A program made the position numbers and the translations under genes. The notes beneath the pieces are model-generated. The model made no database searches. It saw only the letters and a list, made by a program, of their open reading frames with translations, and had not been told where the DNA came from. Positions 5,631-5,850 of a stretch of DNA of 5,850 bases are shown piece by piece (positions within the stretch are counted from its first letter, which is position 1; each line of letters opens with the position of its first letter). The stretch lies in assembly GCA_030066475.1 (NCBI GenBank), contig JASJBO010000425.1:1-5850 (forward strand). Direction: 5' to 3'. Source of the DNA: Myxococcota bacterium. Lineage in GTDB: Bacteria; Myxococcota_A; UBA9160; PR03.

Positions 5631-5660
5631 CTTCGCTCGCCTGCGGCTCGCTGCGCGCGC
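5629..5660 (+). repeat. GC-rich repeat core overlapping a stop codon
   Basis: An exact copy of the 30-bp core starts at 5629 within the TGA stop (5628-5630) of the histidine-kinase-like gene: GACTTCGCTCGCCTGCGGCT and onward to GCGCGC. It has the same orientation relative to its upstream gene as the copy at 1414-1469 has to the kinase gene. After the core it diverges into other GC-rich sequence. Confidence 0.85.
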
Positions 5661-5700
5661 CGCTTGGGGTGGGACGCGCTGCTCGGGCTTGGGTGGGCGG

Positions 5701-5850
5701 CGCTTGCGCGGGCAGCCGCAGAGGCTTCGCTCGGGGCGGGCAGGCCGGCGGGGCTTGGTGTGGTGCGCTCCTCGGGCGGCGCTTGCGCGGGCAGCCGCCG
5801 GGCTTTGCTCGGGGCGGGCAGGCCGGCGAGGCTTGGTGTGGTGCGCTCCT
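5701..5850 (+). repeat. Tandem repeat, 78-79-bp period, running off the window
   Basis: Two units start with CGCTTGCGCGGGCAGCCG, at 5701 and 5780. Both end in GGCTTGGTGTGGTGCGCTCC, at 5772 and at the window edge. They differ by a few substitutions and one single-base indel. A degenerate partial unit (GCTCGGGCTTGGGTGGGCGG, ending at 5700) may precede them. No plausible gene is seen from 5631 to the end. Confidence 0.85.

Overview
The window is about 70% G+C, has tightly packed genes and uses GTG and TTG starts. It carries a Tat signal peptide and an [4Fe-4S]-type CysH, and its intergenic spaces are filled with GC-rich repeats at the 3' ends of genes. This fits a high-GC environmental bacterium, most likely Gram-negative of the Myxococcota or former Deltaproteobacteria type. 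That placement is a weak inference, since no marker gene is present. No phage, insertion sequence, CRISPR, tRNA or rRNA is visible.

Layout, left to right. Positions 1-79 hold GC-rich repeat DNA, followed by a perfect hairpin (80-101). A small secreted protein of unknown function lies on the minus strand (105-464). It is divergent from an isochorismatase-like hydrolase on the plus strand (646-1206, TTG start with a strong ribosome binding site). A space between convergent genes (1207-1469) is built almost entirely of three roughly 100-bp tandem repeat units. Next comes a four-gene minus-strand operon, transcribed from about 4805 down to 1470: cysH-type APS reductase, a Tat-exported PNPOx-like flavin-fold protein, an MFE-2-type short-chain dehydrogenase, and an APH/ecdysteroid-kinase-like phosphotransferase. 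Its junctions are a 17-bp overlap, a 9-bp gap and an 8-bp gap. Divergent from cysH is a 227-residue plus-strand protein with a histidine-kinase-like fold (4947-5630). Its stop codon runs into another copy of the repeat, and the window ends in a different tandem repeat with a 78-79-bp period.

How the genes may work together: CysH makes sulfite from APS for sulfur assimilation. The SDR and kinase pair resembles enzymes that act on hydroxyacyl-CoA or other alcohol substrates, so the operon joins sulfur assimilation to probable lipid or acyl-CoA chemistry. Why they are joined cannot be told from sequence. The two most interesting items are the histidine-kinase-like protein, which keeps a candidate phospho-histidine but has lost its ATP-binding boxes (as in ChpT-type phosphotransfer proteins), and the 30-bp repeat core that starts at or next to gene stop codons. 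I do not see a clear-cut new defence or mobile system.
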